Of a stretch of 64,000 nt of DNA, positions 42,414 to 50,477 are shown one piece after another. Origin of the DNA: UBA11872 sp965198285 (GTDB lineage Bacteria > Chloroflexota > UBA11872); NCBI GenBank assembly GCA_965198285.1, contig OZ240251.1, positions 2,418,001 through 2,482,000 of the forward strand, given 5' to 3'. The notes under the pieces are model-generated. The model had not been told where the DNA came from and did not search any database. It saw only the letters and a program-made list of their open reading frames with translations. The position numbers were made by a program, and so were the translations under genes. Each line of letters begins with the position of its first letter. The stretch's first letter is position 1.

Positions 42414-43295
42414 CTACTTCAACCGTTCCACCAACAGGCGGGCGGCGTGCCCCGGAGTTTCTCCAACCAGCACACCTGAGGCCCGTAGCGCGGCTTCCTT
42501 GGCCGACGCAGCACCGGACGAACCCGACACAATGGCACCCGCGTGCCCCATCCGTCGTTCGGGGGGCGCGGTTTTCCCGGCGATGAACGAAGTAACGGCT
42601 TTCGTCATTCGTTCGCGAATGTATGTGGCCGCTCGCTCTTCGTCGTCACCGCCGATCTCGCCTAACAAGACTACTCCATTGGTTTCGGGATCCGCCTCGA
42701 ACATTGCCAGCACGTCCGTGAAGCGCGTGCCGATGATGGGGTCGCCGCCGATTCCGACGGTAGTGCTCTGCCCGGCGCCCATGTCGGTCAGATGTTGCAC
42801 GACTTCATACGTCAGCGTGCCGCTGCGGCTCACAACGCCCACCGGACCCGGCGTGTGAACCGACCAAGGCATCACGCCAACCTTTACCCCGTCACCCGGC
42901 GTGGTGACGCCCGGACAGTTCGGCCCAATGAGCTTCGAGCCGGCCGCGCGCACCCGGGGCATCACGCGTAGCATGTCCAGGACCGGAATCCCTTCGGTCA
43001 GGCACACGATCACGTCCAGCTTTGCCGCGGCGCTCTCCAGGATTGCGTCGGCGGCAAACGGGGCCGGCACGAAGATGCAGGCGGCGTTCGCGGCAGTTTC
43101 GCTGACGGCCGCCGCAACAGTGTCGAATACGGAAACGTCTTCCAGCCCCGCGACGCTGGATCCTGAACGGCCCGGTGTGACGCCAGCCACGACCCGCGTG
43201 CCCGCCTCACGCATGAGACGCGTGTGAAAGGAGCCTTGGCTGCCGGTCATGCCCTGGACCAGCAGACGCGTCGACGCGTCGAGAAGAATGCTCAT
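42414..43295 (-). CDS. sucD: Succinate--CoA ligase, alpha subunit
   Basis: This 293-residue subunit has the CoA-binding Rossmann fold (LLVQGMTGSQGSFHTRLM, GVTPGRSG), GPNCPGVTTPG, and the phosphorylated His in RMGHAGAIVSG. With SucC it interconverts succinyl-CoA and succinate with ADP or GDP. It overlaps the sucC stop by four bases (ATGA), so the subunits are co-translated. Confidence 0.96.
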   Translation of the reverse strand: MSILLDASTRLLVQGMTGSQGSFHTRLMREAGTRVVAGVTPGRSGSSVAGLEDVSVFDTVAAAVSETAANAACIFVPAPFAADAILESAAAKLDVIVCLTEGIPVLDMLRVMPRVRAAGSKLIGPNCPGVTTPGDGVKVGVMPWSVHTPGPVGVVSRSGTLTYEVVQHLTDMGAGQSTTVGIGGDPIIGTRFTDVLAMFEADPETNGVVLLGEIGGDDEERAATYIRERMTKAVTSFIAGKTAPPERRMGHAGAIVSGSSGAASAKEAALRASGVLVGETPGHAARLLVERLK

Positions 43296-44422
43296 TGGAC
43301 CGCTTCCACAACCTGGGCGGCGGCCGTGTCCATTGAGCGTTGCGCGCCAATCCCTGCTTCTTCCAAGAGCTCTAATGCCTCGGCCTCACGAGTCCCGGCC
43401 ACGCGAACGACCAATGGAATGTCCTGCGTAAGGCGCGCGCGCGCGGCAATCACCCCGGCGGCCACATCGTCCGCGCGGGTAATGCCGGCAAAGATGTTGA
43501 CCAAGACCGCGCGCACGTTCGGGTCTTCCAGGATGATCTCGAACGCTGTCGTGATTTTCTCAACGCCGGCCCCACCTCCGACATCGAGGAAGTTGGCCGG
43601 TTCCCCGCCGTAGTGCTTAATCACGTCCATGGTGGCCATGGCGAGTCCTGCGCCGTTGACCATGCAGCCGATGGCGCCGTCCAGCTTGATGTAGCTCAGC
43701 CCGGCGGCGCGCGCGCGCCGCTCGGCCTCGCTCTCCTCGTGCGGGTCGCGCAGTTGCGCAATCTCGGCCTGCCGGCCCAGCGCGTTATCGTCGATATTCA
43801 ACTTGGCGTCGATCGCTTGCAGATTGCCGGCCTCGTCCACGACAAGCGGGTTGACTTCCGCCAAGGACGCGTCCACCGCCAGGAACGCCTTGATCAACCC
43901 CTGCGCCACGCCCACGAACTGTCGGACCTGGCTACTGGTCAGCCTAAGCTCGAAGCCGAGCTGCCGGGCCTCCCAGTCGGGCAAGCCGGCCAACGGATCC
44001 ACGCTAACCCGCATGATCGCCGACGGGTTCGTGACTGCAACTTCCTCAATCTCGATGCCACCCTCGGCGCTGGCCATCAGCACAAGCGACTGCGCTGAGC
44101 GGTCAATCACAACGCCCAGATACAACTCGCGAGCGATGTCCACGGCTGGCGCGACAAGCACCCGGCGCACAGGCTCGCCACCGATGCTCAGGCCAAGAAT
44201 CTGCCGTGCTTTCGATTCGGCTTCCTCGGGTGAGTCGGCCAGCTTTACGCCGCCTGCTTTGCCGCGACCGCCGGCCAGCACCTGAGCCTTGATCACCACA
44301 GGGCCACCAAAGATGCTGGCGGCCTGCGCTGCCTCGTCGGCTGTCGAGGCGAGGCGCCATTCGGGAACAGGCAATCCGTGACGCCGAAAGATCTCCCGGG
44401 CGTCGCACTCGTGGACCTTCAC
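43292..44422 (-). CDS. sucC: Succinate--CoA ligase, beta subunit
   Basis: This 376-residue ATP-grasp subunit starts MKVHECDAREIFRRHGLPVP and has KAQVLAGGRGKAGGVKLA (nucleotide binding), AEVNPLVVDEAGNLQAIDAK (metal ligands) and CMVNGAGLAMATMD. These are standard SucC motifs. The order sucC-sucD-korA-korB downstream of ndk suggests that succinyl-CoA made by the oxidoreductase is used for substrate-level phosphorylation, or in the reverse direction for 2-oxoglutarate synthesis. Confidence 0.96.
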   Translation of the reverse strand: MKVHECDAREIFRRHGLPVPEWRLASTADEAAQAASIFGGPVVIKAQVLAGGRGKAGGVKLADSPEEAESKARQILGLSIGGEPVRRVLVAPAVDIARELYLGVVIDRSAQSLVLMASAEGGIEIEEVAVTNPSAIMRVSVDPLAGLPDWEARQLGFELRLTSSQVRQFVGVAQGLIKAFLAVDASLAEVNPLVVDEAGNLQAIDAKLNIDDNALGRQAEIAQLRDPHEESEAERRARAAGLSYIKLDGAIGCMVNGAGLAMATMDVIKHYGGEPANFLDVGGGAGVEKITTAFEIILEDPNVRAVLVNIFAGITRADDVAAGVIAARARLTQDIPLVVRVAGTREAEALELLEEAGIGAQRSMDTAAAQVVEAVQ

Positions 44423-44467
44423 GCGCTGCCCCGTGTCAACGACCTTCGAGGCGCCGGGCTTGCTCGC

Positions 44468-44923
44468 TCAGTCCGACTCATAGACCCAGCGATCAAGTGG
44501 ACGGTCGTAATGCAGCACTTCGTCGGGAGAAAACCAATGCGCGATTTCGCGCGTCGCCGTCTCCGGCGAATCCGAGGCATGCACCAGGTTACGCAACCCG
44601 GCTAGCGCCAGGTCGCCACGGATCGTGCCGGCCGCGGCCTCGTGCGGGCGGGTCGCGCCCACCATCGCGCGCACAACGGAGATCGCCTCCGGGCCTTCCA
44701 GAACGACGGCCACAACTGGACCGCTTTGCAGGTGAGCTACCAGGCCGTCAAAGAAGAACTTCCCCTCGTGCTCCGCATAGTGCTGGCGCGCCTGCTCTTC
44801 GCTGGCGGCCGCGAGCTTTAGCCCGACGAGCCTGAGGCCTCGCTGTTCGAAGCGCTGCAAAATCTGCATGGCGATCGAGCGCTGCAAGGCGTCGGGCTTC
44901 AGCAGAACTAGGGTCCGTTCCAT
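44468..44923 (-). CDS. ndk: Nucleoside-diphosphate kinase
   Basis: This 151-residue protein has the NDK core: ERTLVLLKPDALQRS at the N-terminus, the P-region and the catalytic His in NLVHASDSPETA. It transfers phosphate from NTPs to NDPs. The start at 44923 is supported by GAGAGGAAG upstream and by the family N-terminus; the frame upstream to 44980 is not conserved. Adjacent sucCD would supply the GTP or ATP it re-equilibrates. Confidence 0.96.
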   Translation of the reverse strand: MERTLVLLKPDALQRSIAMQILQRFEQRGLRLVGLKLAAASEEQARQHYAEHEGKFFFDGLVAHLQSGPVVAVVLEGPEAISVVRAMVGATRPHEAAAGTIRGDLALAGLRNLVHASDSPETATREIAHWFSPDEVLHYDRPLDRWVYESD

Positions 44924-44951
44924 TCGGCTTCCTCTCTGTGGACGCCTGTCG

Positions 44952-45299
44952 TCAGGCGTCGGTCTCGGCATTCTTCGCAAGCAGGCTGGTCAGCCCGTCG
45001 CGAACGCTGTCCACGTCCATGTCAAGACCGCCGACCACGACGGTCTGCCATTGTCCCGAGCGAATCGCCAGGCATTGGGTGTCCTCGGTCACGAACCAGA
45101 TCTCTGAGATCTCCCCCAGGCCCATCGTCTCAACGGCTTGTTCCATCGTGCCGATGCTGGCGGAGAGCAAGCCGGGACCAACCGGTCCACCGCGTCCACC
45201 CAGATCGCCGGACGGAATGTCGCCGACCCTCCATACCGCGGTGCCTGTGACACCCGGCAAGCGTCGGATTTCGGCGTTCAGGACGATTGCCCGCGTCAT
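44952..45299 (-). CDS. Roadblock/LC7-like domain protein
   Basis: This 115-residue protein resembles the roadblock/LC7 fold: a helix, strand, strand, helix, strand layout with GVTGTAVWRVGD, LLSASIGTMEQAVETMGLG, EIWFVTEDTQCLAI and WQTVVVGG. Such proteins often act as scaffolds or regulators of small GTPases of the MglA type. The gene overlaps the TPR protein gene by four bases (ATGA). No MglA GTPase is visible in the window. Confidence 0.65.
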   Translation of the reverse strand: MTRAIVLNAEIRRLPGVTGTAVWRVGDIPSGDLGGRGGPVGPGLLSASIGTMEQAVETMGLGEISEIWFVTEDTQCLAIRSGQWQTVVVGGLDMDVDSVRDGLTSLLAKNAETDA

Positions 45300-46654
45300 T
45301 GAGTCGATCGACCTGCGACGTTTGCGGCCCGCAGATAGGCGTCGGCGGCGGCCTGGGGACGGCCCGTCTGCATGTAGTGATCGCCCAGCAACTTCCAGGC
45401 CGAGCCGCGGAGTTCCCGGTGGGCCACGGCCTGCAGCAGCAGACCGTCAACGCGCGAGGTGTCGGGGTCGTTGGCAGTCACGATGTCGGTTAACACGCGC
45501 TCAGCTTCGGTCCACTCGGACCGCTCGATCAGGTGGCGCGCCCAGTCAAGAGTCGAAAACGATGCAGCCGTTGCGGGTTCGTCTGACTCCGCAATGGGAG
45601 GCGCCGCAGCGCCGGTTGGCATAGACGTGTCCTGGTCGGCGGGCGGCGCGGGAGCTTCTTGCAAAATGGGTTCCGCGGCAACTTCGTCGACCGCTAGTTG
45701 CTCGGGCGATGCGGCGGATTCGGCTTGTCTGACTGGCGATTCATCCGGCTCGTCCAGGCCATCGTCTGGTTGAGCTTCCAGCGGCGCCGTATCGATATCC
45801 GAGATAGAAGGCGTCGGCTGGATCTCATCCGGCAGGGATTGCTGGGCCGGAGACGGCGCCGACCCGTTGGACTGGCCAAGAAGATCCGGCGGCAGGCTGA
45901 TTTCGGCCGCAGCCGGGAGCACGAGGCGATGGACTTCCAGCGTGCCCAAGAGTTCACGAGCTTCTCGGAATTCTGGATCGATGCGGCCAATCCGGTCCAG
46001 CAACTCCTGCCCCTCGGCCGTGCGGCCCCGTTCGGAGAGGATATGCGCGCGCATGACGGCCGCGCGCACGCACTCCTCGGCTTGATCGGCCACCACGCGG
46101 CATTCCGCCTCGCAAGCGGGGAGACGACCCAGCCGCCAAAGCGCTTCGGCCAAGGTCAGACGAACGTCCACGCGTTCCGGGCTTTCGCTCACGGCCACGC
46201 GCGCGTGACGCTCGGCCAGGTCCGGCCAACCGCAGTTGAGATGGACGCGCGCCAGTACGGCGGTGCTGGTGTCAAGCGCATCGGCATTGACATCTAGCAC
46301 TTCGAGCGCGGATTCCAGGACGTCAGGATCGGTGGGTATAAGTTCCAGCGCCTGTCGGGCGGCCATGCGAGCACGGTCCGTGTCACCCCGGCGCTGGAAA
46401 AGACGGGCCTGCGCGGCGCGGGCCTCGGCGTTGGCGGGTTCCGCGGAGGTGACCGCCCGCAAATCGTCCAGGGCGGCGTCCGTATTGTTCGCCTGTTCCG
46501 CTAGCAGCGCCCGCACGAGCCGCGCGGGCGGATATCGAGCGAACTCGCCAAGCAGCCGCTCGGTGATCGTCAGGGCGCGCGTCAAGTCGCCCTGAGCCAG
46601 CGCCTGACGCGCCAAATAGGCGGCCTCGCTGGGAAGCACGTCAACGAACTCCAT
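45296..46654 (-). CDS. TPR-repeat protein
   Basis: This 452-residue protein has TPR-like helical repeats through residues 10-230 (for example ARQALAQGDLTRALTITERL, ALDDLRAVTSAEPANAEARA, AQARLFQRRGDTDRARMAAR). An acidic Pro/Ala-rich linker spans about residues 255-370, and another TPR-like unit lies at the C-terminus (AWKLLGDHYMQTGRPQAAAD). No signal peptide or transmembrane helix is seen. It overlaps the M16 peptidase by 14 bases and the roadblock gene by four, so the three are co-translated. Probably an adaptor. Confidence 0.8.
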   Translation of the reverse strand: MEFVDVLPSEAAYLARQALAQGDLTRALTITERLLGEFARYPPARLVRALLAEQANNTDAALDDLRAVTSAEPANAEARAAQARLFQRRGDTDRARMAARQALELIPTDPDVLESALEVLDVNADALDTSTAVLARVHLNCGWPDLAERHARVAVSESPERVDVRLTLAEALWRLGRLPACEAECRVVADQAEECVRAAVMRAHILSERGRTAEGQELLDRIGRIDPEFREARELLGTLEVHRLVLPAAAEISLPPDLLGQSNGSAPSPAQQSLPDEIQPTPSISDIDTAPLEAQPDDGLDEPDESPVRQAESAASPEQLAVDEVAAEPILQEAPAPPADQDTSMPTGAAAPPIAESDEPATAASFSTLDWARHLIERSEWTEAERVLTDIVTANDPDTSRVDGLLLQAVAHRELRGSAWKLLGDHYMQTGRPQAAADAYLRAANVAGRSTQ

Positions 46655-47879
46655 GCAGCGCCAACTCGCCGGGGATATCGACGTTGGCGTCTAACGGTCC
46701 GGCCACGGCTATCAGCGGCCAGTCCCGAGCCAGGCAGGCGCGGGCGGCGGCGTTGACGTCGTCGCGAGTCAAGGCGCGAAAACGCCCGATCAACTCGTCC
46801 GGCGCGAGTGGGCAGGGTTCCAGCGCCTGCTCGCGGGCATACCACGCCGCTACAACCGCGGAGTCCTCGAGCGAGCGCACCAGGCCGCCAACGGTATAGG
46901 CGCGAGCGCGCTCAAATTCGTCCGCCGTCACGCCACGGGAGGCAACGTTCGAGAGCTCGCCCAACACGATGGCGACTGCCTGCGTCAGCAGGTCCGGATC
47001 GGTAGCCCCATCGATCGAGAGGACGCCCTGGTCGCCGCAGTGCCCGACATCGGCGCCGATGTCATAGGCCAGCCCGCGCCGTTCGCGCAACTCCAGAACG
47101 AGCCGAGCGCCGAACCCGGCGCCTAGCACCGCACCCAGCAGGTCCATCGCGTAGCGGTCGCGACTGGTCCGGCCAGGCGTGAAGCCCGCAATGGAAAAGT
47201 AAGCCTGCTCGGCCTCACGCCGGACGATCTGAACGTTCAACGGCTGGCGCCCGTTTGAGTGAACGTCGGGGTAAGCCTCGCGGATGCCGGCGGGGGACGA
47301 TTGGAAGGCTTGCGTCAACGTGTCCAGCGCCTCGTCGGGACGGATCGCTCCCGCCACGCTAACGATGGTGTTACGACCGGCGAACATTGCTTCAGCTCGT
47401 GCAAGCAGCGCGTCGCGGGTCAGCGAACGGACGGTTGTCGTGGTGCCCGCGATCTCACGCCCAAAGGGATGATCGGGCCAGAGGCTCGCCAGCACTGCTC
47501 GACGGGCGGACTCCTCGGGCAGATCTTCCAGCAACGCCAGTTCATCCAGGATGACAGCGCGCTCCTTCTCGATCTCGTCCGGATCCATGGCCGGCTCGCG
47601 CACCATTCGCGCCACGACTTGGAGCGCCGCGGGCCAGGCTTCGGCAGGCACCTTGGCGCCTACGGCTGTCAGTTCCGGTTCCGTGGCGGCGTTGATCTGG
47701 CCGCCGAGACGCTCGACGGCGCTGGCAAACGCGCCTGGCTCGTGGGCGCGCTGCCGGAACAACATGTGCTCAACGAAGTGAGTGACACCGCCGCATTCGG
47801 CGGATTCGCTGCCCGAACCGGCCCGGGACGCGACGTGCAAGCTGACAGCCGCCGTGTGCGGCATAGGGGTCGCGAACAA
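46641..47879 (-). CDS. M16-family zinc peptidase (processing-peptidase-like), start uncertain
   Basis: At least 412 residues, with the inverted zinc motif HFVEH (H34, E37, H38 in the annotated form) and a downstream Glu in EIEKERAVILDEL. The C-terminal half has YDIGADVGHCGDQG and the RRGL substrate-binding block (LRERRGLAYD). The TTG at 47879 is the only ordinary start codon near the N-terminus, but the homologous frame extends further upstream (VQRTLSNGIELFATP), where only CTG codons (for example 47933 or 47897) are available. Confidence 0.88.
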   Translation of the reverse strand: MFATPMPHTAAVSLHVASRAGSGSESAECGGVTHFVEHMLFRQRAHEPGAFASAVERLGGQINAATEPELTAVGAKVPAEAWPAALQVVARMVREPAMDPDEIEKERAVILDELALLEDLPEESARRAVLASLWPDHPFGREIAGTTTTVRSLTRDALLARAEAMFAGRNTIVSVAGAIRPDEALDTLTQAFQSSPAGIREAYPDVHSNGRQPLNVQIVRREAEQAYFSIAGFTPGRTSRDRYAMDLLGAVLGAGFGARLVLELRERRGLAYDIGADVGHCGDQGVLSIDGATDPDLLTQAVAIVLGELSNVASRGVTADEFERARAYTVGGLVRSLEDSAVVAAWYAREQALEPCPLAPDELIGRFRALTRDDVNAAARACLARDWPLIAVAGPLDANVDIPGELALHGVR

Positions 47880-47961
47880 CTCGATACCGTTCGACAGCGT
47901 CCGCTGTACGCCCGCGGACGCGGGAGCCGTCAGGGCGGCGGGCGGCTCGACGGCCGGGCCG

Positions 47962-48090
47962 CTAGGGGCTTTGACGCGACCGTCGGCGGGCAGGCGCGCT
48001 GCTAGTTTCGCGTTCAGCTTTGCGACGAAGGCGACCGCGTTTCTTGGTACGGCGGTGCTTGCGCCAAGCCACGCGTTTACGCTTATTCAT
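47962..48090 (-). CDS. Small basic protein, AURKAIP1/COX24-like (bS22-type) ribosomal protein
   Basis: This 42-residue, extremely basic peptide begins MNKRKRVAWRKHRRTKKRGR. It has the K-R-K-x-x-W-R-K-H-R-x-x-x-K-x-R pattern of the AURKAIP1/COX24 family, which in actinobacteria and mitochondria is a small ribosomal subunit protein. It is read on the minus strand upstream of the M16 peptidase. The coding frame overlaps the region that may extend the M16 N-terminus. No Shine-Dalgarno sequence precedes ATG 48090. Confidence 0.6.
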   Translation of the reverse strand: MNKRKRVAWRKHRRTKKRGRLRRKAERETSSAPARRRSRQSP

Positions 48091-48196
48091 AAGGAGACGT
48101 ACGTCCGATTCTGGCTGACTGAAGGTCTTGGAAAATAATAGCAGGGACGCCTTCAAGCTCTGCTACGCTGCCGCCCCGAAGGAGACAGGCCTGACG

Positions 48197-48967
48197 ATGA
48201 AACTATCTGCCCAGGTCCGGCTCGCGCCTGGCGACTCGGTCCAGGCGCGGATTGCCTGCCTGGCCGCGGCGGGCTACGAAGCGGTCGAACTCCACAGCGA
48301 CGCGGTCGCACAGGTTGCCGAATACCGCCGCGCGCTCGGTGCAGCCGGCATTCCGGCCATGAGCATGTGTCCGGCCGGCAGGGGTCTGGACCTGGTGGCG
48401 GACGAGTATTCGCAGCGCCGACGCATCGATCAGACTCGGCGTACGCTCGACGCCTGCCACGAACTGGGCGTTACCGCGCTGATTTCCGTGCCGGTGCGCG
48501 GCCCGCTGCCTTCCGGCATTGTTGCGGAGGACGAGGCCGACAGCTACGTGCGCGCCCTCCAGCAACTGGCGCCCCACGCCGAGGCCGCCGGCGTAACCAT
48601 CACAGTCGAGCCGCTGAATCGTTACGAGATGCACCTGCTCAATACGGTGGCGGACGGTATTGCAATCGCCGAGCGCGTGGGAAGCCCACGGGTGAAAGTT
48701 CTCGCCGACGTGTTTCATATGAATATTGAGGAAGACGACCTGCCCGCAAGCATTCGAGCGGCCGGTAGCTGGATTGGCCATGTGCACTTTGCGGACAACC
48801 AGCGGGCACATCCCGGCACGGGCTCAATTGACTTCGCCGCGGTCTACGACGCGCTTCGCGACATCGGCTACACCGGATCGACGGCCCTGGAGTGCAGCAT
48901 GCGCGGCGATCCGGCCGAGGCCTTGGGCCAGTGTGCCGTCTACCTTCGCGCGGCGCGCGGCGGATAG
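48197..48967 (+). CDS. TIM-barrel sugar isomerase/epimerase family protein
   Basis: This 256-residue protein belongs to the xylose-isomerase-like / AP endonuclease 2 family. It has EPLNRYEMHLLNT, DVFHMNIEE and HVHFADNQRAHPGTGSIDF, and ends with ALECSM, supplying the metal ligands Glu, Asp, His and Glu of D-tagatose 3-epimerase and hydroxypyruvate isomerase types. The substrate cannot be fixed. ATG 48197 is chosen; AAGGAG lies about 13 bases upstream. It is followed directly by an HldE-like kinase gene. Confidence 0.87.
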   Translation: MKLSAQVRLAPGDSVQARIACLAAAGYEAVELHSDAVAQVAEYRRALGAAGIPAMSMCPAGRGLDLVADEYSQRRRIDQTRRTLDACHELGVTALISVPVRGPLPSGIVAEDEADSYVRALQQLAPHAEAAGVTITVEPLNRYEMHLLNTVADGIAIAERVGSPRVKVLADVFHMNIEEDDLPASIRAAGSWIGHVHFADNQRAHPGTGSIDFAAVYDALRDIGYTGSTALECSMRGDPAEALGQCAVYLRAARGG

Positions 48968-49993
48968 ATGGGGGCCTCCGGCCCGACGATCACTTCCCAG
49001 CGCGCGGCGGAAATCTTCGAACGCGCGGCCGGTAAGCAGGCAATCGTGCTCGGCGACATGGTGCTGGACGAGCACATCATTGGCGCGGCCCGGCGCCTGT
49101 CGCGCGAAGCGCCGCTTCCCGTAATTGAGCAGCGAGAGCGCATTCTGGTACCCGGTGCGGCCACGAACGTGGCAACCAACCTGCGCGGTTTGGGCTGCGA
49201 CGTGACCGTGACCGGAGTCGTTGGTGCCGATGCAATGGCCGACAGCCTGGACGAGCAGCTGACGCTACGTGGAATCCACACCGCAGGCTTGTTTCGTGAC
49301 CCGGATCGGGTAACGGCGGTAAAGCTGCGGATCTGGGCAGGCGGCGACCGGCAGCGGCCGCAGAGCATGATTGCGCGAGTCGATACGCTGGACCGGTCCG
49401 CGGTGACCCAGGAGACCGCCGGGCAGATGACCTCATATTTGCAGGACGCGATACCCGAGGCCGACGCGCTGGTGATCTCCGACTATGAGGCCGGCGTGGT
49501 CAGTGCGTCGGTGCTCAATGCGGCCCTGCCCGCCGCGCGCGAGGCCGGGCTGGTGGTTACCGCCGACGCGCACGGCGATCTCGCCAGATTCCGCGACGCC
49601 ACGCTACTGACGCCGAATCAGCCGGAAGCCGAAGCTGAACTCGGACGCGAGATCACCTCAACCGCTGACGCCCTGGTCGCCGCGGGTGAACTTCGACAAG
49701 CGGTCGGCGTCAAGGCCGTGCTGATTACCCTCGGCGCGGCTGGAATGGCACTAGACGCCGGAGACGAGGGGCGCGCGTTCATTCCCGCGGCAGTCGCGGG
49801 TCGGGTCGCCGATCCCACGGGAGCCGGCGACACCGTGGCCGCCACCATGACCGCGGCGTTCCTCGGCGGCGCCACGCCGTGCGAGGGCTCGGAACTAGCG
49901 TCGCTGGCGGCGCGGATCGTAGTCCGGCAGCTTGGTGTAGCGGTAGTGTCCGCCGAGGAAATTGTGCACGCGGCCGGTGACGATTACGCCTGA
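48968..49993 (+). CDS. hldE1: PfkB-family kinase, HldE N-terminal (RfaE1) type
   Basis: This 341-residue ribokinase-like protein resembles D-glycero-beta-D-manno-heptose-7-phosphate kinase: LGDMVLDEHIIGAARRLSRE at the N-terminus, PGAATNVATNLRGLG, and the catalytic GAGD motif in VADPTGAGDTVAATM. ADP-heptose is made from sedoheptulose 7-phosphate by the kinase and nucleotidyltransferase activities that E. coli fuses in HldE. Here the nucleotidyltransferase is a separate gene overlapping the 3' end. Symbol given by similarity. Confidence 0.85.
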   Translation: MGASGPTITSQRAAEIFERAAGKQAIVLGDMVLDEHIIGAARRLSREAPLPVIEQRERILVPGAATNVATNLRGLGCDVTVTGVVGADAMADSLDEQLTLRGIHTAGLFRDPDRVTAVKLRIWAGGDRQRPQSMIARVDTLDRSAVTQETAGQMTSYLQDAIPEADALVISDYEAGVVSASVLNAALPAAREAGLVVTADAHGDLARFRDATLLTPNQPEAEAELGREITSTADALVAAGELRQAVGVKAVLITLGAAGMALDAGDEGRAFIPAAVAGRVADPTGAGDTVAATMTAAFLGGATPCEGSELASLAARIVVRQLGVAVVSAEEIVHAAGDDYA

Positions 49994-50477
49994 GGCCGAG
50001 GTGGTCCAGCCCAGCGATCTGGCGAAGCTGGGCGAGCGGGAACGTGCCGCCGGGCGGCGGCTCGTCCTTACCAACGGGTGTTTCGACCTTATCCACCCGG
50101 GACACGTGACGCTGCTTCGCGCCGCCGCCGCGTTGGGCGACGTGCTGGTGGTAGGGGTAAATAGCGATGCGGGGGTTCGCAAGATCAAAGGCCCAGACCG
50201 GCCCTTGATGTCGCTGGCGGACCGGCTCGCAGTGTTGCAAGCGGTGCGCTGGGTACACGCAGTCACACCGTTCGATGAAGAGACCGCGGATCGGCTCATC
50301 GAGCGACTGCGGCCCACATATTATGTCAAGGGCGCGGACTATGACCCGTCGGCGGGCGGGCGGACGCTGCCCGAAACCGCCACGCTCCAGCGACTGGACA
50401 TTCGGGTCGCGTTCGTGCCGCTGGCGCCGGGCCAGGCCTCCAGCGACCTGATCGCGCGGCGTCGCCGCACGACGTGA
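49977..50477 (+). CDS. hldE2: Nucleotidyltransferase, HldE C-terminal (RfaE2) type
   Basis: This protein of about 166 residues has the nucleotidyltransferase motif TNGCFDLIHPGH (H-x-G-H) and the downstream VVGVNSDAGVRKIKGPDRP block of RfaE2. It should form ADP-heptose 1-phosphate derivatives with the kinase encoded just upstream, with which it overlaps by 17 bases. The GTG start at 49977 is possible; GTG 50001 is an alternative with similar support. It overlaps the murJ start by four bases (GTGA). Confidence 0.87.
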   Translation: MTITPEAEVVQPSDLAKLGERERAAGRRLVLTNGCFDLIHPGHVTLLRAAAALGDVLVVGVNSDAGVRKIKGPDRPLMSLADRLAVLQAVRWVHAVTPFDEETADRLIERLRPTYYVKGADYDPSAGGRTLPETATLQRLDIRVAFVPLAPGQASSDLIARRRRTT

